This document shows, in pieces, positions 23,348-30,481 of a stretch of 32,201 nt of DNA. The DNA is taken from positions 1-32,201 of the IMG/VR virus record IMGVR_UViG_3300043411_002457; one strand, given 5' to 3'. Both the position numbers and the translations under genes were made by a program. Below the pieces are notes generated by a model that did no database searches, had not been told where the DNA came from, and saw nothing but the letters and a program-made list of their open reading frames with translations. This stretch comes from a virus. The stretch's first letter is position 1. Each line of letters opens with the position of its first letter.

Positions 23348-24189
23348 TATTTTATTTTATTTGATTTTCTTATCAAGTATTTCTTATTTCTCTGAACCAT
23401 ATTATATAGATATTTAATCAATTCGTCAAAGTTATTAATTCCTAAATTATCTTCATATAGTTCAATAAATGTTTCATATACATCATTTATATCTTCTTCC
23501 ACATCAGATAAGTCTTTTTTAAGTAAATTTAATAAATTTGTAAATGGTAAATTAAATATTTTTAATCCATTCACCCAATTATCACCACTATTTATATTTG
23601 ATTGTGATAAAAACGCATCCATCTCAAATTTAGAAGAGCAAATATAAGATATATTAAAAAAGTCATATAAATTATCAAAATCAAAATAAATTTTACTCAT
23701 CTCTAAAAGAGGTGATGATATTTCAAATACTGACGGTGATTTGCCTCGCCTAATGTGTTTGTAATATTGATAGGCATGTGTGATTTCATGTGTAGATATC
23801 AGTGATATCATATCACGAACTTCATTAGGATAAATAGATCTTTTTTTATTTGATACATTTATTTGTAATGTTATGCATATTTTTAATTTTCCATTTGGAA
23901 GCATTATTGATGGATCAAATTCATCATCAAATGGATGAAAATATCCGATTCGATTAAGACCACCATATTTATCACTAACTACAAAGATCGTATTGATTTT
24001 AAATTTTTCGACAGGAAAATCCTCTGAATATGACTTTGGAAAATATTCATGAATATTTGAATAATTAGCTAGTCCTCCTCTACCAAACCACTTTCTAAAT
24101 TCATCATATACAAATTCTGAAATTTCCCTAGATAATTCATCAACAGAATCAGATAAAGAATATTTCTCATACGTTTTTATATAAATCAC
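23332..24189 (-). CDS. HExxH zinc-peptidase-like protein with capsid-targeting-like N-terminus
   Basis: A 285-residue protein from a GTG at 24189. It begins MIYIKTYEKYSLSD, a looser version of the shared leader (no clear (L/I/F)xE). The centre has ISTHEITHAYQYYKH with H134, E135 and H138, the zinc-binding and catalytic motif of zincin metallopeptidases, on a helix after a strand (CITLQINV), as expected of the fold. A third ligand could be the Glu of FEMDAFLS, which resembles E..A motifs in gluzincins. The C-terminal 90 residues are helical. It could be a packaged protease or an amidase acting on the host, but no substrate is visible. The same strand continues to the homing endonuclease. Confidence 0.75.
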   Translation of the reverse strand: MIYIKTYEKYSLSDSVDELSREISEFVYDEFRKWFGRGGLANYSNIHEYFPKSYSEDFPVEKFKINTIFVVSDKYGGLNRIGYFHPFDDEFDPSIMLPNGKLKICITLQINVSNKKRSIYPNEVRDMISLISTHEITHAYQYYKHIRRGKSPSVFEISSPLLEMSKIYFDFDNLYDFFNISYICSSKFEMDAFLSQSNINSGDNWVNGLKIFNLPFTNLLNLLKKDLSDVEEDINDVYETFIELYEDNLGINNFDELIKYLYNMVQRNKKYLIRKSNKIKYQSFR

Positions 24190-24200
24190 ATGTTTATATA

Positions 24201-25280
24201 TTACTTAACTAATTTCAATCTTTGGATGTGATATTTTAGATTATTCCATAGTATTTCATGAATATGATCTATTTGATCATATCTTATTCTGATAAGATTG
24301 ATATAATTTTCTTCACAATAATCCGATTTGATCTTATCATTAATTTTAAGTGATTCGTAGGCTTCTTGTCCTCCGAAGAATTTTACAGGACGGAAGTGTT
24401 GTTCTCCATCAAACTCAATAAGACACCTCATCGAAGGAATATAGAAATCAAATGGTAGCTCTCGTATATTTTTACAATCATTGAATTTGTGTTGTCTATC
24501 ATATGTAATGTTATTTTTTTTGAGAAATTTATCAATTTCTTTTTCTCCCCTAGGTTCATTGCAAGATGGACATCCATTTCTCTGTAAAATGTGTGATCTT
24601 GGGGATTGTAAAAAATCCCCATGAGATAAACATGTTATAATGACTTTCACGTCATTTTTAATGTACTTTGTTTTATTATAATTATACTTAAAGTCATGTA
24701 TCAATTGTGATTCACAAATAAATTTTTTGGTAGTTTTTCTTATTGAGAGAGGTATATTTTCTGGCCTCCCACCTTTTAAATGATCATACGCCTTTTGAAT
24801 ATAAAATATACCACTATATCCTATTAAAACTGGATCATTGCCTGATATAAATTTAACATGAGTATAATCATATCTATCACCGTGAATTTTTTTTGATTTT
24901 CTAATAAAATTATCTTGAGATAAGTTTTTTTCAGGACTTAATCCTCTGAGATGACTAGATGCACATTGTTCAAATATTACACCTTCATATATTATTTTTA
25001 TTTTTTTTAATGCTCCCCTATATTCAACTAATGTGTAGTCATATTTTGATCCCCACACATCTACACATTCTGATATGAATTGCTCAGTAGTTTTTCTAGG
25101 AATATTCTTCTCGGGACATCTTTTCATATTGATATGCTTTGATACTTTTTGTTTATAAATAACTCCATTGTATTCTACTTCTATCTCATCACTTGAGAGG
25201 ATTTTATCACTTAATGATGGGTAATTATACTTGTACCCATGAATAGATCTAGACTTTTCAAGAAATTTTAATTTAGTCAT
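24201..25280 (-). CDS. EDxHD-type homing endonuclease with four N-terminal repeats
   Basis: A 359-residue protein from ATG 25280; an upstream ATG (25304) in the promoter area is less likely. The first 245 residues hold four repeats of about 55 residues with the pattern F..(S/K)..IHG.KYDY......G..(Y/F).Q....HL...PE. The fourth keeps the fuller form ITCLSHGDF and CPSCNEPRG and probably binds zinc. The C-terminal domain has EKEIDKFL, LPFDFYIP, LIEFDGEQHF and a later NDKIKSDYCEEN, giving the E, D, x, H, D residues of Vsr-like homing nucleases. These enzymes cut a phage gene lacking the insertion and spread by repair. It sits between a zincin gene and UvsX, free-standing, with no intron seen around it. 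Family call is good. Confidence 0.85.
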   Translation of the reverse strand: MTKLKFLEKSRSIHGYKYNYPSLSDKILSSDEIEVEYNGVIYKQKVSKHINMKRCPEKNIPRKTTEQFISECVDVWGSKYDYTLVEYRGALKKIKIIYEGVIFEQCASSHLRGLSPEKNLSQDNFIRKSKKIHGDRYDYTHVKFISGNDPVLIGYSGIFYIQKAYDHLKGGRPENIPLSIRKTTKKFICESQLIHDFKYNYNKTKYIKNDVKVIITCLSHGDFLQSPRSHILQRNGCPSCNEPRGEKEIDKFLKKNNITYDRQHKFNDCKNIRELPFDFYIPSMRCLIEFDGEQHFRPVKFFGGQEAYESLKINDKIKSDYCEENYINLIRIRYDQIDHIHEILWNNLKYHIQRLKLVK

Positions 25281-25281
25281 A

Positions 25282-25380
25282 TAGTATATATACAAAATAA
25301 ACACCCCCTTTGTTTATTTTGGTAGGTGTTTTTAACAAATATTAAAATACGGAAATCATTTTTTATATATACTATATAAA
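25282..25380. promoter_or_regulatory. Divergent promoter region upstream of uvsX
   Basis: The minus strand carries GTATATATACTATATG before the endonuclease start (25280). The plus strand has TTATATATACTATATAAA (25363-25380) before uvsX. Between them lies a 9-bp inverted repeat, AAAATAAAC (25294-25302) and GTTTATTTT (25312-25320), of unknown use. Confidence 0.4.
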
Positions 25381-25395
25381 AATAAAAGAACATTT

Positions 25396-26622
25396 ATGGC
25401 TAAACAAGATAAAAAAGAAATTAAAAAATTTGAATTCAGTAGAGTCGGAACAATTTTAGATAACATCGCAAAAACAGTTCCGATCCATATCGATAAAGAA
25501 ATTAGAGAAAGATCTTATATTTCTACAGGCAATTATGTCTTAAATGCTGCTCTCTCTGGTTCTTTATTCGGGGGGGTTGGTGACCAAGGAATAAGTGTGT
25601 TTGGAGGCCCAGAGGCATCTGGGAAAACTTTCTTGGCATTAAACATAATGAGAGAGGCTCAGAAAAAAGGATATTCCATTATATACATTGATACGGAACA
25701 TGCTATTAATAGATCTGATCTTCCAAAATATGGAATTGATAACTCACCAGAAAAATTCATTATAGTTAGAGGTAATCAAGTTGAAGAATTAAATGTGACT
25801 CTAACGACTTTGATAGATGAGTTAAAAAAGGCGAAGTTGGAAGGATATGAGCTACCAAAACAAATTTGGGCACTTGACTCTCTAGGACAACTCTCTTCTA
25901 GAAAATCCAAAGAAGATCTCTTAAAGGGAGACATAAAAGCTGATGTTGGTAATAAAGCGAAGGCTATCGGTCAAATGTTCGTATCCATAACTGCTGATAT
26001 AAATTATCTTCGAATCCCAATGATCGTAAATAACCAGACGTATGAAACTCTCGAAACTTATTCGGTCACAATTATGAAGGGCGGAAAACAGCTTTATTAT
26101 TCTGCCAATAATATTACATTCCTCACGAAAGCAAAATTGAAGGAAGATGCTGACGATCTAGATATTGCTGGTAATTCTGGGGTTATTGTAACTTGTAAGT
26201 GTGTTAAGAATAGACATGTCAAACCAAAGCAAGTTAAGATTGAAATTTCCTTTGAGAAGGGAATGAATCCATTTAAAGGACTATTAGAATTTTGTAGACC
26301 TGAATTTTTTAATGAGATTGGTATTGGTAGAGGTAAAATGGAAGTTGATAAGAAAACCGGAGAGATGAACTTCACTCCTGGATCAGGAAAGTGGTATGTT
26401 AATCATCTAGATAAATCTTTTTATGAAGGACAAATGTATAACTCTGACGTGTTTACAGATGAGGTGTTACAAAAAATAGAACCAATAGTTAACAATTACT
26501 TTAAGTATAAGAGCTTATCTGAACAAGAACAGGTTGAAAAAGATTTTGAAAAAATTATGAACGAATCTGAGGATGAATTCCAAGATTTTGACTCAACAGA
26601 TGCTGAAGATTTGTTTCAATAA
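25396..26622 (+). CDS. uvsX: UvsX recombinase (RecA-like)
   Basis: The phage RecA/Rad51-type strand-exchange protein, used in recombination-dependent replication and repair. In this 408-residue protein, Walker A is GGPEASGKT (about 70-78), the strand IIYIDTEHAI follows, and Walker B is IWALDSLG. DNA-binding loop regions lie after KGGKQLYYSANNITF. The C-terminal 45 residues are acidic (EDEFQDFDSTDAEDLF), as in UvsX and RecA, where the tail modulates DNA binding. Length is close to T4 UvsX (391). A TATATA box and an A-rich leader without a Shine-Dalgarno sequence precede the ATG. The small gene at 26636 follows 13 nt later. Identity is firm. Confidence 0.95.
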   Translation: MAKQDKKEIKKFEFSRVGTILDNIAKTVPIHIDKEIRERSYISTGNYVLNAALSGSLFGGVGDQGISVFGGPEASGKTFLALNIMREAQKKGYSIIYIDTEHAINRSDLPKYGIDNSPEKFIIVRGNQVEELNVTLTTLIDELKKAKLEGYELPKQIWALDSLGQLSSRKSKEDLLKGDIKADVGNKAKAIGQMFVSITADINYLRIPMIVNNQTYETLETYSVTIMKGGKQLYYSANNITFLTKAKLKEDADDLDIAGNSGVIVTCKCVKNRHVKPKQVKIEISFEKGMNPFKGLLEFCRPEFFNEIGIGRGKMEVDKKTGEMNFTPGSGKWYVNHLDKSFYEGQMYNSDVFTDEVLQKIEPIVNNYFKYKSLSEQEQVEKDFEKIMNESEDEFQDFDSTDAEDLFQ

Positions 26623-26635
26623 AATAAATATCAAA

Positions 26636-26848
26636 ATGAATAAATTATATGAATTTCTAAAACCACATATGGAATCTAAAACATTTTCTTCAGATGAATT
26701 ATACCAAGCCGGTATAATAAATGTTAAAGATAATATAGAATTTTATGTTGATAAAACATATACTTGTGAGTCTGTTATTCAAGAGTTATTCATTAGGGGA
26801 GTTACTAACTATATAGAAAGAAAAAGAGGGACCAAAAATCCCTCTTAA
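26636..26848 (+). CDS. Small hypothetical protein downstream of uvsX
   Basis: A 70-residue protein. I chose ATG 26636 because it follows the uvsX stop; an in-frame ATG at 26573 would overlap uvsX by 50 nt. It begins MNKLYEFLKPHMESK, which faintly resembles the capsid-targeting leaders, and continues with a helix-rich body ending in a basic RKRGTKNPS. The terminator stem starts in its last codons. Function unknown. Confidence 0.65.
   Translation: MNKLYEFLKPHMESKTFSSDELYQAGIINVKDNIEFYVDKTYTCESVIQELFIRGVTNYIERKRGTKNPS
26824..26846. terminator. Bidirectional intrinsic terminator
   Basis: AAGAGGGA-CCAAAAA-TCCCTCTT is a perfect 8-bp stem with a 7-nt loop, followed by a T-rich stretch on the plus strand and by T runs on the minus strand. 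It separates the converging uvsX and holin-like operons. Confidence 0.8.
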
Positions 26849-26870
26849 TTTTTTCAAAATTTCAATAAAA

Positions 26871-27209
26871 TTAAGACTTTATCATCTTATTTTTATCATC
26901 AGAATTTCCCATTTGACCGACTCGAAGTCTAACCATCTCAAGAATCCTTTTGACGAGATTGATATCAAATATTCCATTGGAAATAAGACCGATCAGTACT
27001 CCATACAGAACTCCACCAGTTGTTGATACTCCATTGAATATTCCAAATCCCAAGAACGAGCAAAGAACACCCAATACTACAGATACTGCCCATGACTGTA
27101 CTTGTGCCCACGAACCTTCGGCTTTAGTGTATTTCGTTAACCACTCACAAGCAACAACTGAAAGTGCTCCAAGTGCGAATAATGTTGTAAATAATCCCAT
27201 AACTCCCAT
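26871..27209 (-). CDS. Putative holin
   Basis: A 112-residue protein with about three hydrophobic helices: TLFALGALSVVACEWL, VSVVLGVLCSFLGFGIF and GVLYGVLIGLISNGIFD, then a charged, soluble tail. Size, number of spans and a polar C-terminus fit class I holins, which open the inner membrane to release endolysin. The segment between spans 1 and 2 (SWAQVQSWAV) and SNGIFDI are features I associate with Bacteroidota phage holin-like proteins. It is the last gene of a three-gene operon and no endolysin is seen beside it. Other small membrane proteins cannot be ruled out. Confidence 0.6.
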   Translation of the reverse strand: MGVMGLFTTLFALGALSVVACEWLTKYTKAEGSWAQVQSWAVSVVLGVLCSFLGFGIFNGVSTTGGVLYGVLIGLISNGIFDINLVKRILEMVRLRVGQMGNSDDKNKMIKS

Positions 27210-27210
27210 T

Positions 27211-27441
27211 TTAATCTATTTGTTTTTCGTCTGGTAAATCTATACCAAGATATGTTTTTAAAATTTCTACTGTAGATTCATCGTTCTCATCAAATGATAT
27301 TTTATTATCCTTAAGTATTATTTTTCGATCAGATACTAAATTAGATAGTTCTGGTGTGTCTCTTATTACTTGAGACCATTCAGATTTCATGTCTAATAAT
27401 ATGGATTCTTTTATGAATTCGTTGAATTTTTTAATATTCAT
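27211..27441 (-). CDS. Small protein with capsid-targeting-like N-terminus
   Basis: A 76-residue protein starting MNIKKFNEFIKES, with FNE8 and IKE12 before Ser as possible prohead-protease sites, very close in shape to T4 MKTYQEFIAE. The remaining 63 residues form an acidic helix-rich body with DTPELSNLVSDR and a C-terminal YLGIDLPDEKQ. It is unrelated in sequence to the cassette module. The gap to the holin-like gene is 1 nt. Function unknown. Confidence 0.75.
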   Translation of the reverse strand: MNIKKFNEFIKESILLDMKSEWSQVIRDTPELSNLVSDRKIILKDNKISFDENDESTVEILKTYLGIDLPDEKQID

Positions 27442-27475
27442 TCCTCTATATATTCAAATTAAAAATAGACTTTTA

Positions 27476-27733
27476 TCAATATTTCATTGTTCCCCCTATA
27501 CTTTGTACAATAGGAGCAACAGAACCTTCCTTGTTTGGAAATTGTAGACTCAAAGATTTTATTTGATCTGGATATTTAGATAGATAATCAATTAATATCT
27601 TTTCTTTTTCTTCCATTGTTGTATCATCTTCAATATTAAATAATTGAGCCAATCTAGTCAAGTTGCTTTTTACAAAAGATTCTGCATCTAGTTTACTTTT
27701 TGGACTAAAATTTGAAAAATTAGATATTCCCAT
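27476..27733 (-). CDS. Small hypothetical protein
   Basis: An 85-residue, mostly helical protein, first in the operon with the capsid-targeting-like and holin-like genes. It begins MGISNFSNFSPKSK and ends in a Gly-rich SIGGTMKY. No membrane segment, signal or known motif. The nearest TATATA box on the minus strand lies about 60 nt upstream (27788-27800) and could be shared with the divergent secreted-protein gene. Confidence 0.65.
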   Translation of the reverse strand: MGISNFSNFSPKSKLDAESFVKSNLTRLAQLFNIEDDTTMEEKEKILIDYLSKYPDQIKSLSLQFPNKEGSVAPIVQSIGGTMKY

Positions 27734-27787
27734 TTAGTAAAAAACCAATGAAATTAGGGCTTTTAGCTCATTATACACTAGATTTAC

Positions 27788-27800
27788 ACTATATATAAAA
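27788..27800. promoter_or_regulatory. TATATA box between divergent genes
   Basis: ACTATATATAAAA lies 10 nt before the secreted-protein ATG and can be read on both strands. Confidence 0.35.
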
Positions 27801-27809
27801 TAAAAAAAC

Positions 27810-28550
27810 ATGAATAAGATAATTTTTCTTATTATTTCTCTAATTATAGGAATAAAAACTTTTTCCCAAAGTACTTGCGAATCATCCCTTCCTTGGACCG
27901 AAGAATGTATAATCTATCCAAGTCCATATCCATCAATCATAACTAGATGTTATAATTTTTCGGGTATTGATAGTGTTCAGTTTGCATTTTTTAGAGCAGC
28001 TGGGGTTGGAACTTGTTTAGATATTCAAGATACATATACTCTTTATGATCAAGATTGTAATTTATTAGAAGAAAATGTGACAGGTGTTTTTAATAATTTA
28101 GATCCCAATTTAAGCTACACAATGTGTTATACCGTCAATTGTCCTACAGACGGGGGCATTGTTTTGATATGTTCAAGTGAATTAACGTCACTCCCAATAG
28201 ACTTATTGTATTTTACCTATGTGAAGTTTGATGGGAAGATTAAGCTTGTCTGGTCAACCGGATATGAACTAAACAATAATATTTTTATGATATGGTCTTC
28301 TCAAGATATGATAAATTGGATTAATATAGGTAGTGTTGAAGGCGTTGGTAGTTCACATACCGCAGTATCATATAGTTTTATTTGGGATAGACCAAGGTCC
28401 GGAAATAATTATTTCCGACTTGACCAAATTGATTTTAATGGGGTTGTAACTAGCTACGATATAATTGTGGTTAACTTTAATGAGAAAGAAATTAAAGACA
28501 ATATGAAGGGATATAATGTATTGGGCCAAAAAATAATAGTTATTGAGTAA
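27810..28550 (+). CDS. Secreted Bacteroidota-type surface protein with T9SS-like C-terminus
   Basis: A 246-residue protein with a signal peptide (residues 1-19, cut after TFS). The N-terminal domain has three or four Cys pairs (CESSLPWTEEC, CYNFSGID, MCYTVNCP). Then comes LPIDLLYFT, KLVWSTGYELNNNIF, INIGSVEGVGSS and YFRLDQIDFNGVV, the typical order of a Bacteroidota surface domain found just before type IX secretion C-terminal domains. The protein ends YNVLGQKIIVIE, the opening strands of such a domain, which seems truncated: no L.GxY...  follows. T9SS exists only in Bacteroidota. The gene was probably taken from a host; it might display a protein on the infected cell or block a surface receptor. 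Family pattern is clear; role is inferred. Confidence 0.75.
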   Translation: MNKIIFLIISLIIGIKTFSQSTCESSLPWTEECIIYPSPYPSIITRCYNFSGIDSVQFAFFRAAGVGTCLDIQDTYTLYDQDCNLLEENVTGVFNNLDPNLSYTMCYTVNCPTDGGIVLICSSELTSLPIDLLYFTYVKFDGKIKLVWSTGYELNNNIFMIWSSQDMINWINIGSVEGVGSSHTAVSYSFIWDRPRSGNNYFRLDQIDFNGVVTSYDIIVVNFNEKEIKDNMKGYNVLGQKIIVIE

Positions 28551-28580
28551 TATATATCATGATGTTACATGAATTAGAAA

Positions 28581-29261
28581 TTAAAGGATTCCTAAGAAAT
28601 ATTTTTCATCCTTCCAGATTGTCCTACATTTTAATATAGACCCTATTATCCATTTAACATCATTTAATTCTAGTGAGATAGACTCTTCTAATTTATCTTT
28701 ATCAATGATGTCTTTTATTTGTAATTTCAATTTTTTGCTCATCATATCAATTTCGACATATTCATTTAGTGTCTTTTCGAGAGCCCACTCTTTTAGATTT
28801 TCTTTTATTATTTCAACTTCTTCTTGGTTGTAGATAAAGTATTCTTCGTTTTCAATTTTGAATTTGTGGAGATCGCTGTCCACTATATCTATTTGGCTTA
28901 GAGAAACATCAAATTGATCTGCTATTATTTTTTCGTGTTCGATGTTTGATTTATTTATTCCCTTATATAAACATTGAGATATTTCTGAAATTTTGTATTC
29001 CGATGATTCAAAAAATTTAAAGGATTCGAACTTTAAAACTTTGTCATTTTCAATTGCTATTCTATCGTCTATGACATCAGTGATTACCCTGTTGAGGTTG
29101 TTGATGCCTTTTAATCCCTTCTTTTCTAGAAAGTTTGAAATGCGATTTGTGTTTAGATATTTTTTAAGATTCTTAGGAGCAATTTTCCAGTTATCTAAAT
29201 AATCATCAATATATTTGTTTATGAGATTATAATATTTATTGGCTTCTTCAGAATTTATCAT
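28581..29261 (-). CDS. Hypothetical protein
   Basis: A 226-residue acidic, helical protein that I do not recognise. The N-terminal part carries conserved-looking blocks: YYNLINKYIDDYLDNW, LKKYLNTNRISNFLEKKG and NRVITDVIDDRIAIE, then VLKFESFKFFE. The C-terminal half alternates strands and helices (FKIENEEYFIYNQEE) and ends with ILKCRTIW. No membrane or signal. Alone on its strand, between two plus-strand secreted-protein genes. The blocks suggest a family shared among T4-like phages, but I cannot name it. Confidence 0.7.
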   Translation of the reverse strand: MINSEEANKYYNLINKYIDDYLDNWKIAPKNLKKYLNTNRISNFLEKKGLKGINNLNRVITDVIDDRIAIENDKVLKFESFKFFESSEYKISEISQCLYKGINKSNIEHEKIIADQFDVSLSQIDIVDSDLHKFKIENEEYFIYNQEEVEIIKENLKEWALEKTLNEYVEIDMMSKKLKLQIKDIIDKDKLEESISLELNDVKWIIGSILKCRTIWKDEKYFLGIL

Positions 29262-29288
29262 TTTATCTTAAACTTATTTATAATTTCC

Positions 29289-29300
29289 CATATATATTAA
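29289..29300. promoter_or_regulatory. TATATA box upstream of lipoprotein gene
   Basis: CATATATATTAA lies 17 nt before the lipoprotein ATG and is also 28 nt upstream of the divergent minus-strand gene, so it may serve either. Confidence 0.35.
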
Positions 29301-29317
29301 AAATCTATAACTTAATT

Positions 29318-29503
29318 ATGAAAAATATTGCTATTGCTTTTGGTATTTTATTATTGGTATCTTGTGGTTCTTTTAGTCAAACTGAAGAAGCACAAACTAT
29401 CGACACTCTCGACACATCATCTATGACTGACTTAACTATGGTTGGTGATAGTACAGTATCAGCTACTGATACAGTTGTAACAGACAGCTCGAAAACGATC
29501 TAA
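29318..29503 (+). CDS. Small lipoprotein
   Basis: A 61-residue protein with a typical lipoprotein signal: MKN, a hydrophobic stretch and lipobox LVSC, with C16 as the lipidated residue, then GSF. The mature part is short, Thr/Ser/Asp-rich and likely disordered. In T4-like and other phages, small lipoproteins can block superinfection or act with spanins, but this one lacks a recognisable domain. It has its own promoter box and a very strong terminator, suggesting a stand-alone and possibly highly expressed transcript. Confidence 0.75.
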   Translation: MKNIAIAFGILLLVSCGSFSQTEEAQTIDTLDTSSMTDLTMVGDSTVSATDTVVTDSSKTI

Positions 29504-29517
29504 AAAATAAAATATCA

Positions 29518-29555
29518 AAAAAGAAAGGGCCTCAAAAATGAGGCCCTTTCTTTTT
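29518..29555. terminator. Strong intrinsic terminator, 16-bp stem
   Basis: AAAAAGAAAGGGCCTC and GAGGCCCTTTCTTTTT are exact reverse complements with a 6-nt loop. The stem carries a GC core and runs straight into a T run. It follows the lipoprotein gene, and the next promoter box overlaps its 3' side. Confidence 0.95.
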
Positions 29556-29563
29556 ATATATAA
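29554..29563 (+). promoter_or_regulatory. TATATA-type phage promoter box
   Basis: TTATATATAA begins in the terminator T tract and ends 4 nt before the ATG of the WYL-like gene. Confidence 0.45.
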
Positions 29564-29567
29564 TCTC

Positions 29568-30470
29568 ATGGATATTAAGCAGGTTCAATCATACTTTAAT
29601 AGAAAACCTGTTGAGTTTATTATCAGAGAATCATATAATGATTTGAGAGAGGATAGAGAATTTATTCCTAGGTTTTCTTTAAAAAACATCAGAGACTTTG
29701 AGGATGTTCCGATCAATGAGCCGATAAAGTATGATCAGGATATCATTATCAAAGCTATAAAATATGGAATGATATTTCTTATTAATTATAAAGGAGAGAA
29801 AGATAAGAGATTTGCTGGCGGAGAAAGAGTTATATATCCTATGGTCATGGGTAGGTCATCTAAGGGAAAAATATTGATTCGAGGTTGGCATTTAAATGGG
29901 TGGTCAGTTTCTAATAATAGAAAAATTGATAAAATATGGAGACTGTTTAGAGCTGATAGGATTCTGTCTATGACATTTACAGGTTCTTTTTATCGATTGC
30001 CCCCATTGGGATATAATATGAATGATAAGGGAATGCGTGGTGGAATCATAGCTAGAGCTGACTTCAATCACATCAGAAAAAATCAACAAAATTTAGTTAA
30101 ACAAAACGCTATTAGAAATAAAGATGAGGTTGATCTTTCTGATTCGGAAAGAAAATTTGTTTCCATTAGAGTTAAATCCACAGACTCTAAAGTTGATTTA
30201 AATAACCCATTTGATAATCCATACCTTGAAAAGGTTAAGAGTATTGATTTTAGAATTTCTTTTTTGAAAAGTATATATGGGAATGTGTATATTGCAATAT
30301 TAGGTGCTTTGGGGGAGCCGGGAAACACTGTTAAGGTTATTACGGAATCTGGAAAAAATTTAGGAGTTTTTAAGGTTCTTGACTCAACCTCTGGTAATGT
30401 TTTGAAAAGCATAAAGAAGGTTAAAGGCAATTCGATGTATGATCTTTATCTATTTGATAAAAAAATATAA
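29568..30470 (+). CDS. Phage protein with a WYL-like domain
   Basis: A 300-residue protein from ATG 29568; an upstream in-frame ATG (29538) lies inside the terminator and is rejected. The block IIIKAIKYGMIFLINYKGEKD, then RVIYPMVMG, a Gly-rich strand (ILIRGWHLNGWS) and WRLFRADRILSM, follows the order of WYL domains (an SH3-like fold that senses ligands or nucleic acids in regulators). It is followed by LPPLGYNMNDKGM, then a helical, basic part and a C-terminal domain ending LYLFDKKI. The usual helix-turn-helix of WYL regulators is missing, so it may bind nucleic acid or act in the virion. A related set of proteins occurs in marine T4-like phages by my recollection. Tentative. Confidence 0.6.
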   Translation: MDIKQVQSYFNRKPVEFIIRESYNDLREDREFIPRFSLKNIRDFEDVPINEPIKYDQDIIIKAIKYGMIFLINYKGEKDKRFAGGERVIYPMVMGRSSKGKILIRGWHLNGWSVSNNRKIDKIWRLFRADRILSMTFTGSFYRLPPLGYNMNDKGMRGGIIARADFNHIRKNQQNLVKQNAIRNKDEVDLSDSERKFVSIRVKSTDSKVDLNNPFDNPYLEKVKSIDFRISFLKSIYGNVYIAILGALGEPGNTVKVITESGKNLGVFKVLDSTSGNVLKSIKKVKGNSMYDLYLFDKKI

Positions 30471-30479
30471 TATATAATT
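30468..30479 (+). promoter_or_regulatory. TATATA-type phage promoter box
   Basis: TAATATATAATT overlaps the upstream stop codon and ends 2 nt before the PPK2 ATG. Confidence 0.4.
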
Positions 30480-30481
30480 CA

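Noticed and set aside
25294-25331. Hairpins upstream of uvsX as a terminator
   Set aside because: Stems are AT-rich with mismatched or long loops, and both neighbouring genes point away from the region, so there is no transcript to end.
29538-29567. Upstream start of the WYL-like gene
   Set aside because: These codons lie in the terminator stem and promoter box; ATG 29568 is placed as in other genes.
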